6,758 nt of DNA from positions 1 to 6,758 of the forward strand of contig JAISCO010000115.1 of NCBI GenBank assembly GCA_031265535.1. Direction: 5' to 3'. A program made the translations under genes and the position numbers. Source of the stretch: Spirochaetaceae bacterium (GTDB lineage: Bacteria; Spirochaetota; Spirochaetia; Treponematales; Breznakiellaceae). Under the pieces are notes generated by a model, which saw nothing but the letters and a program-made list of their open reading frames with translations, was not told the origin of the DNA and did no database searches. Shown here in pieces: positions 1 to 5,247 of this stretch (positions are counted from its first letter, which is position 1; each line of letters starts with the position of its first letter).

Positions 1-146
1 GCAACACTTATGGTGTACGAGCCTGTTGTCCCGTCATCACCGGCTAAATCCAGCGGCCCTTCAGCTACCGAGCATGAAACAATTACCGTCATGGCGGCTA
101 TGGCCGCCGCGGTCACTACGCTTAGTAGATACGTTGTTTTACGCAT
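1..146 (-). CDS. N-terminus of a surface lipoprotein (partial, runs off left edge)
   Basis: Reading leftward from an ATG at 146-144 there are 48 open codons to the window edge. The ATG has a good ribosome binding site (AAGGAG, 7 bases upstream). The product begins MRKTTYLLSVVTAAAIAAM, with a short basic N-terminus and a hydrophobic core, and then a lipobox-like I-V-S-C with the predicted lipidated cysteine at residue 25. This is a type II (lipoprotein) signal peptide, so the protein should be exported and anchored in a membrane. After an Asp/Gly/Thr linker it ends in YTISV, matching YSISV at the same place in the lipoprotein encoded at 2736-796. The two are probably paralogues with the same architecture, both starting a divergent InlB B-repeat-like domain. 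The rest lies outside the window, so function and integrity cannot be judged. Confidence 0.8.
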   Translation of the reverse strand, partial: MRKTTYLLSVVTAAAIAAMTVIVSCSVAEGPLDLAGDDGTTGSYTISV

Positions 147-160
147 AATAGTTCTCCTTA

Positions 161-184
161 GCCTGTTTACAGGCTTGAATTATA
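161..184 (-). promoter_or_regulatory. -10 box and leader palindrome of the left-edge lipoprotein gene
   Basis: On the minus strand a perfect TATAAT lies at 184-179. Between it and the ribosome binding site is a perfect 14-base palindrome at 161-174 (GCCTGT, TT, ACAGGC), which covers the expected transcription start around 172. No good -35 hexamer is found 16-18 bases upstream; TTGAAA occurs but about 30 bases away. The -10 box is therefore convincing in sequence but the promoter is not complete by consensus. The palindrome could be an operator or a 5' RNA hairpin. Confidence 0.4.
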
Positions 185-251
185 GTGATTAATAATACAT
201 ATATTTGGGATTTATTTCAACCTGCAACAGAACAAGAGAAAAAGGAAGAAG

Positions 252-286
252 GAGCAATTAGCAATTAACAATTAACAATTAACAAT
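252..286 (+). repeat. AT-rich heptanucleotide tandem repeat, copy A tract
   Basis: Five consecutive 7-base units in one register: GAGCAAT, TAGCAAT, then TAACAAT three times. The tract lies 24 bases before the GC-rich core of repeat copy A, the same order seen in copies C and D. It resembles in style the short tandemly repeated heptamers described in some cyanobacterial genomes; no relationship is claimed. Confidence 0.85.
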
Positions 287-309
287 GAAAAAAGGACTTG
301 ACACCTGGC

Positions 310-401
310 GCGTATGCAAAGCGCTCTTTTCGGACTGAAGGCACGGAGTAAAGGACACTCGCGGTATGTTAGCGCGGAGCGCATGAAAACCCGCTGGCGG
401 G
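310..401 (+). repeat. Dispersed GC-rich repeat core, copy A
   Basis: This 92-base segment matches copy B (690-781) at 80 of 92 positions with no insertion or deletion. It has three parts shared with other copies: a head GCGTATGCAAAGC, a middle GCGCGGAGCGC that is self-complementary (GCGC, GGA, GCGC), and an end CCCGCTGGCGGG that can form a short hairpin. The end and middle recur at 2834-2892 (inverted) and 6582-6621. No transposase or terminal target duplication is visible, so it looks like a REP- or MITE-type non-coding element. Confidence 0.85.
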
Positions 402-580
402 CTGTTTTGTCTGAGGTTCGGCAAATTAAAGCCGGGATTATGCGTGAGTATGGCAGCTTGGAAGCATGGCATAAGCATTTAGATGAGGAACGCCCAAAAC
501 TTGAGAAGCAAGGGTGGAAATTTATTACCGGAACGGAATTACGAAATCGTAACTCAAAATTGACGGTACAGGATTTATAG
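383..580 (+). CDS. Small hypothetical protein whose N-terminus lies in a repeat
   Basis: The product is not recognised. From the ATG at 383 it would be 65 residues: MKTRWRAVLSEVRQIKAGI and onward, a predicted helix with EVRQIK, then YGSLEAWHKHLDEERPKLEKQGWKF, charged and helical, and a short polar tail. The frame stays open back to another ATG at 314, but residues from 314 to about 401 are simply translated repeat copy A and no ATG there has a convincing ribosome binding site (GGAG sits only 3 bases before 383). The non-repeat part, from about codon 407 (TTG), looks coding. The style recalls small antitoxin-like or orphan helical proteins, but no family can be named. A terminator-like hairpin begins 5 bases after the stop, which supports a real 3' end. 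It may be a gene whose natural start was replaced or cut off by the repeat. Confidence 0.45.
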   Translation: MKTRWRAVLSEVRQIKAGIMREYGSLEAWHKHLDEERPKLEKQGWKFITGTELRNRNSKLTVQDL

Positions 581-585
581 CGGAA

Positions 586-614
586 GTGTCAGGCACCAGT
601 GCCTGACACCTTTT
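586..614 (+). terminator. Rho-independent terminator-like hairpin after the small ORF
   Basis: A perfect inverted repeat has arms of 11 bases (GTGTCAGGCAC at 586-596 and GTGCCTGACAC at 599-609) around CA, followed by CTTTT. It starts 5 bases after the TAG at 578-580. The T-run is on the plus-strand side only, so it suits transcription from the small ORF. Such a hairpin could also be a dispersed repeat in its own right, since the T-run is short. Confidence 0.6.
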
Positions 615-655
615 CGGACCGGGGTGGCAGCGAAAAAATGGGGAGCCGCCGGGAT

Positions 656-669
656 GGGGGGGGGGGGGG
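656..669 (+). repeat. Homopolymer run of 14 G
   Basis: Fourteen consecutive G residues follow several shorter G-runs (619-622, 640-643, 650-653). It is not inside a credible gene. Runs of this length are prone to slippage and, in some bacteria including Treponema pallidum, such tracts near promoters vary expression. Here no promoter or start codon is evident beside it. The exact count is also vulnerable to sequencing or assembly error. Confidence 0.9.
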
Positions 670-689
670 ACTAAACGCTGATAACAGCC

Positions 690-781
690 GCGTATGCAAA
701 GCACCCTTTTCGGGCTGAAGGCACCGAGTAAAGGACACTTGCGGTATGCCGGCGCGGAGCGCATTGAAACCCACTGGTGGG
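690..781 (+). repeat. Dispersed GC-rich repeat core, copy B
   Basis: This copy is exactly 380 bases downstream of copy A, the same length, with 12 substitutions and no gap. Its terminal hairpin is CCCACTGGTGGG instead of CCCGCTGGCGGG, so both members of one base pair have changed together. It has no heptamer tract before it, unlike copies A, C and D. It ends 14 bases short of the TAG (798-796) of the lipoprotein gene on the other strand, so its hairpin followed by TTT would lie in that gene's 3' untranslated region and could act as a weak transcript end. Confidence 0.85.
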
Positions 782-795
782 CGGGCGGGTTCGCT

Positions 796-2298
796 CTAAT
801 TCCCCGGACGCTGTAAACGGATCACCACGATGCCGATGTGCCCGGCGGCGCCTTGACGGGACGAGTTGTTGCCGCCTGACCCTCCGTCGCCGTAGTTTAC
901 ACCGGCTTTGCCGCCGGTAGGGCCGTTCTTGCCGCCGCTATTGCCGCCGCGTGAAAACTCATTTTTTCCGGTAACGGTACTGATCCAGGAAGCGCCCGCA
1001 TTGCTTGCGTTCCAGGGAGCGCCTCCCGCCACTACATTTCCGTTAGAGTTTCCATTAGTTCCGGCGCCGCCCGCGCCGCCGCCGCCGCCGCCGCTATCAA
1101 CGGACCCGCCGTTGGCTCCATTGCCGCCCTTGTTTCCCTTTATGCCGGAATTGCCATTACTGCCTTGGCCCCCCGTGCCATAGGCGGTACTGACTCCTGT
1201 ACCGCCGCCGCCGCCCGACCCGCCGGAGTTGCCGTTCGTGTTATTGTTGGTAGTATTGTTGCAGCCTCCACCGCCGCCCCCGCCGGGCACGCTAATATTC
1301 CCGATGGCGGAGGGGCCGCCGTTCTGACCTTGTGCTTGCGACCCGTTGCCCTTGCCGCCGGCTCCGACAACTACTGCTGCGGAACCGTTTTGCAGAGGCA
1401 GCGTTGCCCCCGTTGTATACAGCAATCCGCCCGCGCCGCCGCCGCCTTCATAATTATTGCTGCCGGAACCGCCCCCCACACCGCCGCCGCCAGCTACGAT
1501 AAGATAGTCGGCCTTTATGGATGCCGTTGATTTATCAAGGAACGACAGCGCGCCTGATGCAAAGAATGTATGCACCTCGTAATATCCATTACCACCCTCC
1601 GCCGGTATAAAATTGGTGTAACCGCCCTCTGCCATCGGCGTCAAATCCGTGTCCGCAACATAACACAGATTCAAAGTATAACCCTTGCTTGTGAGACTCG
1701 GCTCTACACCGCTGAGCGGTTTTCTTACCGTAACGGTTACAGCCGTAGGAACGTTTATATATTCGCTGAGCGTGGGAATAGCCGCCGGGGATTGAGAGGG
1801 GGTTGCGCCGCTGTCGTTAGGCGATGCCTCAATAGTCAGCCCGTCTTTATAGGCAACATAAACGGTCTGCGTATCAAGAGGCGCTAAATCCCGCTCAAAA
1901 CCGTCAACACCCTTTTTTACCTTAAAAGTTTTTAACGAAAGATCGGGCAGTTTGACAGCCTTTATACGGTATGTTTTTGCCGCGCTTTTATACTGCGAAG
2001 TAACGGTTATCGTATACTCGTTAAGCCCTTCAGTCAGCGCGAGGTTATCATCAAGTTCCTTCACGCCGCTTGCGGGGGATACCTGCCGCAGTTCAGGCTC
2101 CAAATACGGATTTTCCGCCTGCGCCGATATGGAAAACCCCTCCGCGTCGAACGGAACCGCAATCGTGTAGTCGAACGTGTTTTTGCCGAAGTCCGGGCTG
2201 ATAACCCCATTGCTCGCGTAGAGGCCGCTGAGGAACGCGGTCGTTTTGTCCGCTTCCGGTGTAAATTCAACGGTTACCACGAGGTCTCCGGGCGTCAT
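796..2298 (-). CDS. Surface lipoprotein, C-terminal part: cadherin-like and glycine-rich domains
   Basis: This 500-residue frame from ATG 2298 continues in frame the lipoprotein beginning at 2736, and is open all the way back to the TAG at 2470-2472. Residues 1-12 (GMTPGDLVVTVEF with the preceding Gly) are the usual closing strand of a divergent InlB B-repeat-like domain. Residues about 20-117 match the bacterial cadherin-like beta-sandwich pattern (LSGLYASNGVISPDF, then FDYTIAV, LNEYTITV, TYRIKAV). Residues 118-213 look like a second, diverged beta domain. From about 264 (DYLIVAGGGG) to the end is a glycine-rich domain with Asn/Ser-rich stretches, closing on GIVVIRL, a form known from phage tail and bacterial surface proteins; polyglycine helix packing is inferred. 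ATG 2298 has AGGA directly abutting it, too close for a good ribosome site, so independent translation is doubtful. The role is probably adhesion or an envelope structure. The terminal stop is TAG. Confidence 0.75.
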   Translation of the reverse strand: MTPGDLVVTVEFTPEADKTTAFLSGLYASNGVISPDFGKNTFDYTIAVPFDAEGFSISAQAENPYLEPELRQVSPASGVKELDDNLALTEGLNEYTITVTSQYKSAAKTYRIKAVKLPDLSLKTFKVKKGVDGFERDLAPLDTQTVYVAYKDGLTIEASPNDSGATPSQSPAAIPTLSEYINVPTAVTVTVRKPLSGVEPSLTSKGYTLNLCYVADTDLTPMAEGGYTNFIPAEGGNGYYEVHTFFASGALSFLDKSTASIKADYLIVAGGGGVGGGSGSNNYEGGGGAGGLLYTTGATLPLQNGSAAVVVGAGGKGNGSQAQGQNGGPSAIGNISVPGGGGGGGCNNTTNNNTNGNSGGSGGGGGTGVSTAYGTGGQGSNGNSGIKGNKGGNGANGGSVDSGGGGGGAGGAGTNGNSNGNVVAGGAPWNASNAGASWISTVTGKNEFSRGGNSGGKNGPTGGKAGVNYGDGGSGGNNSSRQGAAGHIGIVVIRLQRPGN

Positions 2299-2469
2299 TC
2301 CTAAGGTCCATTCGTTGCTGTTTGCGATAGAAGACGGCCGGAAGCTTACGTTGGTCCTTTCAGGGCCGCCCTCCAGGCTGTAAGAGCCGGTTATAGACTT
2401 GACAAACCAGTAGACCTGTCCATCCCCCGTTCCTTTAGAGGTACCGCCGTTGTCCGCGGCTGCTATACG

Positions 2470-2472
2470 CTA
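2470..2472 (-). other. In-frame TAG splitting one lipoprotein gene
   Basis: The codons on both sides (CAT CCG, TAG, CGT ATA) belong to one frame that is otherwise open from 2736 to 796. The translation between the stop and ATG 2298, including GQVYWFVKSITGSYSLEGG, supplies the missing middle of the domain. One base change would restore the gene. Confidence 0.9.
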
Positions 2473-2736
2473 CGGATGCACAGAAAGCGTAACGGTCGCT
2501 CCCGCCTTTACCTTCCCCGACGGAGAGCTTGTAACGATACCACCCGCATTGCTCACGACAATCACTTTCCCCGCTTCATCCTTTTCCGGTATGACGCTGA
2601 TGCTGTATCTGGGACCGGGGTCGAGAATCTCCTCCTCCTCGTTGGCGATATCACCACCACCATCACCACCGGCAGAGCAGGCCGCAAATAAAATCGCGGC
2701 GGCTGTCACAAAACCGTAAAAAAGATGCTTTTTCAT
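2470..2736 (-). CDS. Surface lipoprotein, N-terminal part ending at an in-frame TAG
   Basis: ATG at 2736-2734 is chosen over the upstream in-frame ATG at 2757 because AAGGAGG lies 6 bases before it and the product then starts as a clean signal peptide, MKKHLFYGFVTAAAILFAAC. The lipidated cysteine would be residue 20. It is followed by a Gly/Asp/Glu linker (GGDGGGD, NEEEEI) and from about residue 44 by YSISVIP, an inserted loop, and SGKVKAGATVTLSVHP. That is the first half of a divergent InlB B-repeat-like domain. Codon 89 is TAG. The second half of the same domain lies after it in the same frame. As read, this gives only an 88-residue lipoprotein stub. It probably represents a nonsense mutation, a sequence error, or much less likely a readthrough site. 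If joined, the whole protein would be 646 residues. Confidence 0.75.
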   Translation of the reverse strand: MKKHLFYGFVTAAAILFAACSAGGDGGGDIANEEEEILDPGPRYSISVIPEKDEAGKVIVVSNAGGIVTSSPSGKVKAGATVTLSVHP

Positions 2737-2777
2737 CTTTTGCCTCCTTGAAACCATGAATTTTACCGCTCAATGTT

Positions 2778-2806
2778 AGTGTAGGTAAGATATGTCTTTT
2801 TTTCAA
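2778..2806 (-). promoter_or_regulatory. Promoter candidate for the interrupted lipoprotein gene
   Basis: On the minus strand TTGAAA (2806-2801) is separated by exactly 17 bases from TACACT (2783-2778), giving 5/6 and 4/6 matches to the sigma-70 consensus. Start would be near 2771, leaving a leader of about 35 bases with a strong ribosome binding site. An overlapping alternative is TTGATT with TATCTT, also 17 bases apart. The -35 lies in a T7-G-A7 stretch just upstream, which may bend the DNA. Confidence 0.5.
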
Positions 2807-2833
2807 AAAAATCAACACCGGCCAGCCCACCAG

Positions 2834-2960
2834 CCCGCCAGCGGGTTTAACATACGCTCCGCGCCCGCCAGCGGGCCTACATGCGCTCCGCGCTAGCATC
2901 CCCTAAGCGTGGTTTCAGCCTCTGCTTTTGGTAAGGAGAGGGCGCTTTGCATACGCGGCT
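2834..2960 (-). repeat. Dispersed GC-rich repeat core, copy C (partly duplicated)
   Basis: Read on the minus strand, this begins with the head CCGCGTATGCAAAGCGC (2957-2941), passes through about 45 bases unlike copies A and B, then reaches GCTAGCGCGGAGCGCATG and the CCCGCTGGCGGG hairpin. The middle-plus-hairpin section is duplicated in tandem as two units of about 30 bases (2834-2863 and 2864-2892), each carrying the hairpin. It lies upstream of the lipoprotein promoter and downstream of the glycosyltransferase gene. Confidence 0.8.
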
Positions 2961-2966
2961 GCCTGC

Positions 2967-3070
2967 ATTGCTAATTGTTAATTGCTCATTTTTACTTCTT
3001 CCTTTTTACATCCTCACCTTCATTCATAACTGATCATTGATAATTCCTAATTGTTAATTGCTAATCTACA
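2967..3070 (-). repeat. Heptanucleotide tandem repeat, copy C tract
   Basis: On the plus strand the units start with ATT: ATTGCTA, ATTGTTA, ATTGCTC, ATTTTTA, then degenerate C/T-rich heptamers, then ATTGATA, ATTCCTA, ATTGTTA, ATTGCTA, ATCTACA. The register slips by one base near 3016-3021 and otherwise holds through about 15 units. On the minus strand this tract precedes the GC-rich core, as in copies A and D. Confidence 0.8.
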
Positions 3071-3139
3071 TTTTACTTTTTACTTAGCATTGAGGGCGGA
3101 GCGGCTTTTGGTTCGATAGCGGCTTTCGAGGTTTTACCT

Positions 3140-3176
3140 TTAATCCGATAATTCGTGTTAATCCGCGTAATTAGTG
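3140..3176 (+). repeat. Two-unit tandem repeat of 18/19 bases
   Basis: TTAATCCGATAATTCGTG (3140-3157) is followed directly by TTAATCCGCGTAATTAGTG (3158-3176). It is not part of the heptamer arrays. The remaining sequence from 3071 to 3259 shows a 14-base palindrome centred on GAATTC (3185-3198) without a T-run, and no gene or clear terminator for the glycosyltransferase transcript. Confidence 0.6.
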
Positions 3177-3259
3177 GCTAATTTTCCTGAATTCAGGAGG
3201 GGCTCTTAAAAACTTATTCGACTTCTTTGACTTCGCGGTTTATAAAATTCTTCATGTAT

Positions 3260-4093
3260 TTATCGCCGAAAATACCCCATTTTACGCAGCTTCTTCTGCA
3301 ATAGCCGCCATTTTTTTATAAAAAATCTGTAAATTTTCAAAAAAATATTTAACGGCTTTGAATTGCCGTACTTTGTAACAATATCATAATATATACTGTT
3401 GCGAAATTCCCTAAATACGGGCATAGCATCCACTAAATCAATAAACATATCATAAAGCATATTGCTTGTTTCGTGGTTGTAATCAGTTGTTGAACTAATA
3501 CCGCTCATATCATACAAAGTAATCATTGTTTTCAAATGCACAAAGCGGGTCTTGTATATCCATATTTCTTTAAGACAAAATTCGTAATCAGATATAATCT
3601 TATAACGCTCGTTATACATGCCGTGACAAAAAAACAAGCTGCGCCTAATCAATATATTTTGATGATTTATCGAACCGTTTCTAAGCAGGGAATAAACAGT
3701 CACATCTTTAGGATAAATTATCTTTGAACCATCGGTCGTTATTACATCGCTGTAATAAATACCCGCCTCTGCCAATCCCGTAATCTCATCAAACACATTT
3801 TTTAATGTCTCAGCTTCAATCAAGCAGTCGCCGCTGTTCAAAAACAGACAGAAATCCCCATGCGCCTGTTTAATCCCCTTATTCATCGCGTTGTAAATAC
3901 CGGCATCCGGCTTTGATACCCAATACGTGATTTTATCCGCGTATTTCCTGATTACATCAATACTACCGTCGTCCGAACCGCCGTCAATAACAATGTATTC
4001 AAAATCGCTAAATGTTTGCGTAACAACACTTTGCGCGGTTTTTTCAAGACCTGCGGCATTGTTCTTGTTCACGGTGATAATAGAAAGTTTCAC
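3260..4093 (-). CDS. Family 2 glycosyltransferase (GT-A fold)
   Basis: This 277-residue cytoplasmic enzyme would transfer a sugar from a nucleotide donor onto a growing surface glycan; the sugar and linkage cannot be read from the sequence. Family signs are the N-terminal SIITVNKNN strand (4-12), the nucleotide-binding DGGS at 37-40, the conserved SKPDAGIYNAMNKGI (60-74), the metal-binding DXD equivalent NSGD at 86-89, and SDYEF at 168-172, whose Asp169 is the likely catalytic base. The C-terminus (about 249-277) is strongly basic and aromatic, perhaps touching the membrane. Start is GTG at 4093 with AGGGA 8 bases upstream. It lies 28 bases after the HicB-like gene and is last in the unit. 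The gene is AT-rich: two sampled 60-base stretches are 30-32% GC, against 57% in one from gmd. That is common for glycan transferases acquired by exchange. Confidence 0.9.
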   Translation of the reverse strand: MKLSIITVNKNNAAGLEKTAQSVVTQTFSDFEYIVIDGGSDDGSIDVIRKYADKITYWVSKPDAGIYNAMNKGIKQAHGDFCLFLNSGDCLIEAETLKNVFDEITGLAEAGIYYSDVITTDGSKIIYPKDVTVYSLLRNGSINHQNILIRRSLFFCHGMYNERYKIISDYEFCLKEIWIYKTRFVHLKTMITLYDMSGISSTTDYNHETSNMLYDMFIDLVDAMPVFREFRNSIYYDIVTKYGNSKPLNIFLKIYRFFIKKWRLLQKKLRKMGYFRR

Positions 4094-4121
4094 GATTTAC
4101 GTCCCTGAAAAACTAAAGTTT

Positions 4122-4274
4122 TTATTCATCTTCATAATATAGCGCAACTGCTTCTTTTACATTTGTAATCGCTTCGTCTATTGTTTTTCCCTGTGACGCG
4201 ACATTATTTTCAAGACAGGTTGCGACAAACCATTCTTCTTCCTGTTTTATTATTACAGTACCTCTAAATTTCAT
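4122..4274 (-). CDS. Solo HicB-like small protein (antitoxin fold)
   Basis: The 50-residue product, beginning MKFRGTVIIKQEEEWFVATC, matches the partial RNase H-like fold of HicB antitoxins: a first strand pair, then WFVATCLENNVASQGKT, and a helix DEAITNVKEAVALYYED. In typical systems HicB neutralises the mRNA-cleaving toxin HicA and often carries a C-terminal DNA-binding domain. Here there is no hicA on either side and no DNA-binding domain; only 28 bases separate it from the glycosyltransferase. ATG 4274 is preferred over the longer frame from 4322 because GGGGGA sits 5 bases before it and the longer N-terminus merely translates fcl sequence. Its start overlaps the end of fcl by 11 bases, so translation is probably coupled. 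It may be an orphan antitoxin or a repurposed regulator; its role is unknown. Confidence 0.75.
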   Translation of the reverse strand: MKFRGTVIIKQEEEWFVATCLENNVASQGKTIDEAITNVKEAVALYYEDE

Positions 4275-5247
4275 TTTTTCCCCCAGCCAATTTCCCACCC
4301 GCATTCTCCCGAAAAGCAGCATACGCCTTTTTTATCCCCTCTTTCAATTCCGTTTTAGCCTTCCACCCCATCGCGGTTAAACGCGCAATATCGAGCAGTT
4401 TTCGCGGCGTTCCGTTGGGTTTGGCGGTATCCCAAGCGATTTTACAAATTCTGCCCGGCGTATCTTCATAAACAATATCCCGAATTAACGCCGCAAGGTC
4501 TTTTATCGTTATGTCGGTTCCGGTACCAATATTGACAAATTCGCCAATCTCAACGGCATTTTTATATTCCATAAGATACACAAGCGCGTCCGCAATATCC
4601 TCGCTGTAAAGAAATTCCCGAAAAGGCGATCCGTCGCCCCAAAGAACAACATTATCGCCGCCCGATATTTTCGCCTCATGAAATTTACGAATCATGGAGG
4701 GCAATACATGGCCGTTTTCGAGATCGTAAGTGTCGCCGGGGCCGAACAAATTAGCCGGCATCACCGAAATATAATTTGTTCCATATTGTTTATTATAGGC
4801 CGTACACAATTTAATAACGGCAATTTTTGCAATGGCATAGGCATCGTTTGTCGGTTCAAGCGCTCCGGTCAAAAGATAATCTTCTTTGAGAGGCTGCGCC
4901 GCCAGTTTGGGATAAATGCACGACGAACCGAGATTGAGCAGTTTTTTAACATTATTTTCATAGGCCGCATGGACAACATTAAAACCGATCATCATGTTTT
5001 TATAGATAAAATCGGCCGGGTAGCTGGAATTTGCGCCGATCCCGCCGACTTTTGCCGCCGCCAAAAAAACATAATCCGGCTTTTCCGCCCTAAAAAAAGT
5101 GTTCGCCGCCGCCTGATCCAGCAAATCCAGCTCAGAATGAGTACGGGTTATAATATCTTCATAGCCGTTTGCGCGGAGTTTTCGTAAAATCGCGCTTCCC
5201 ACAAGGCCGCGATGCCCCGCAATATAAATCTTATCCGTTTTATTCAT
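4264..5247 (-). CDS. fcl: GDP-L-fucose synthase
   Basis: This NADPH-dependent enzyme epimerises and reduces GDP-4-keto-6-deoxy-mannose, the product of Gmd, to GDP-L-fucose in the cytoplasm. The protein is 327 residues, close to the usual size (about 320). It has the Rossmann motif GHRGLVG (11-17), the catalytic Ser108 with Cys110 in GSSCIYP, the YxxxK pair Tyr137/Lys141, and His180 in NGHVLP. These sit one residue on from the E. coli catalytic set (Ser107, Cys109, Tyr136, Lys140, His179), so the site is complete. Start ATG 5247 overlaps the gmd stop by 8 bases and has a poor ribosome binding site of its own, suggesting translational coupling. The extreme C-terminus (GGKLAGGKNEI) overlaps the start of the HicB-like gene. 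The donor sugar would feed O-antigen, capsule or glycoprotein assembly. Confidence 0.97.
   Translation of the reverse strand: MNKTDKIYIAGHRGLVGSAILRKLRANGYEDIITRTHSELDLLDQAAANTFFRAEKPDYVFLAAAKVGGIGANSSYPADFIYKNMMIGFNVVHAAYENNVKKLLNLGSSCIYPKLAAQPLKEDYLLTGALEPTNDAYAIAKIAVIKLCTAYNKQYGTNYISVMPANLFGPGDTYDLENGHVLPSMIRKFHEAKISGGDNVVLWGDGSPFREFLYSEDIADALVYLMEYKNAVEIGEFVNIGTGTDITIKDLAALIRDIVYEDTPGRICKIAWDTAKPNGTPRKLLDIARLTAMGWKAKTELKEGIKKAYAAFRENAGGKLAGGKNEI

Noticed and set aside
298..326. Perfect TTGACA at 298-303 as promoter of the small ORF
   Set aside because: Nothing resembling a -10 box occurs 16-18 bases downstream (GC-rich repeat sequence instead).
908..1530. Plus-strand proline- and alanine-rich open frames
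   Set aside because: They are the antisense of the glycine-rich domain: GGN codons on one strand give long CCN/GCN-rich open frames on the other.
2299..2472. A frameshift between the two lipoprotein parts
   Set aside because: Both parts are in the same frame (ends differ by a multiple of three) and only the TAG separates them, so no insertion or deletion is needed.
2967..3070. Repeats as a CRISPR array
   Set aside because: The units are 7 bases, contiguous and without spacers, and no cas gene is present.
3185..3198. 14-base palindrome as terminator of the glycan operon
   Set aside because: On the transcribed (minus) strand the stem is followed by AAAA, not a T-run, and the stem is AT-rich at its centre with no loop.
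4678..5187. A 169-codon plus-strand open frame
   Set aside because: It lies wholly antisense to fcl, whose catalytic residues are intact, and its translation shows no family features.
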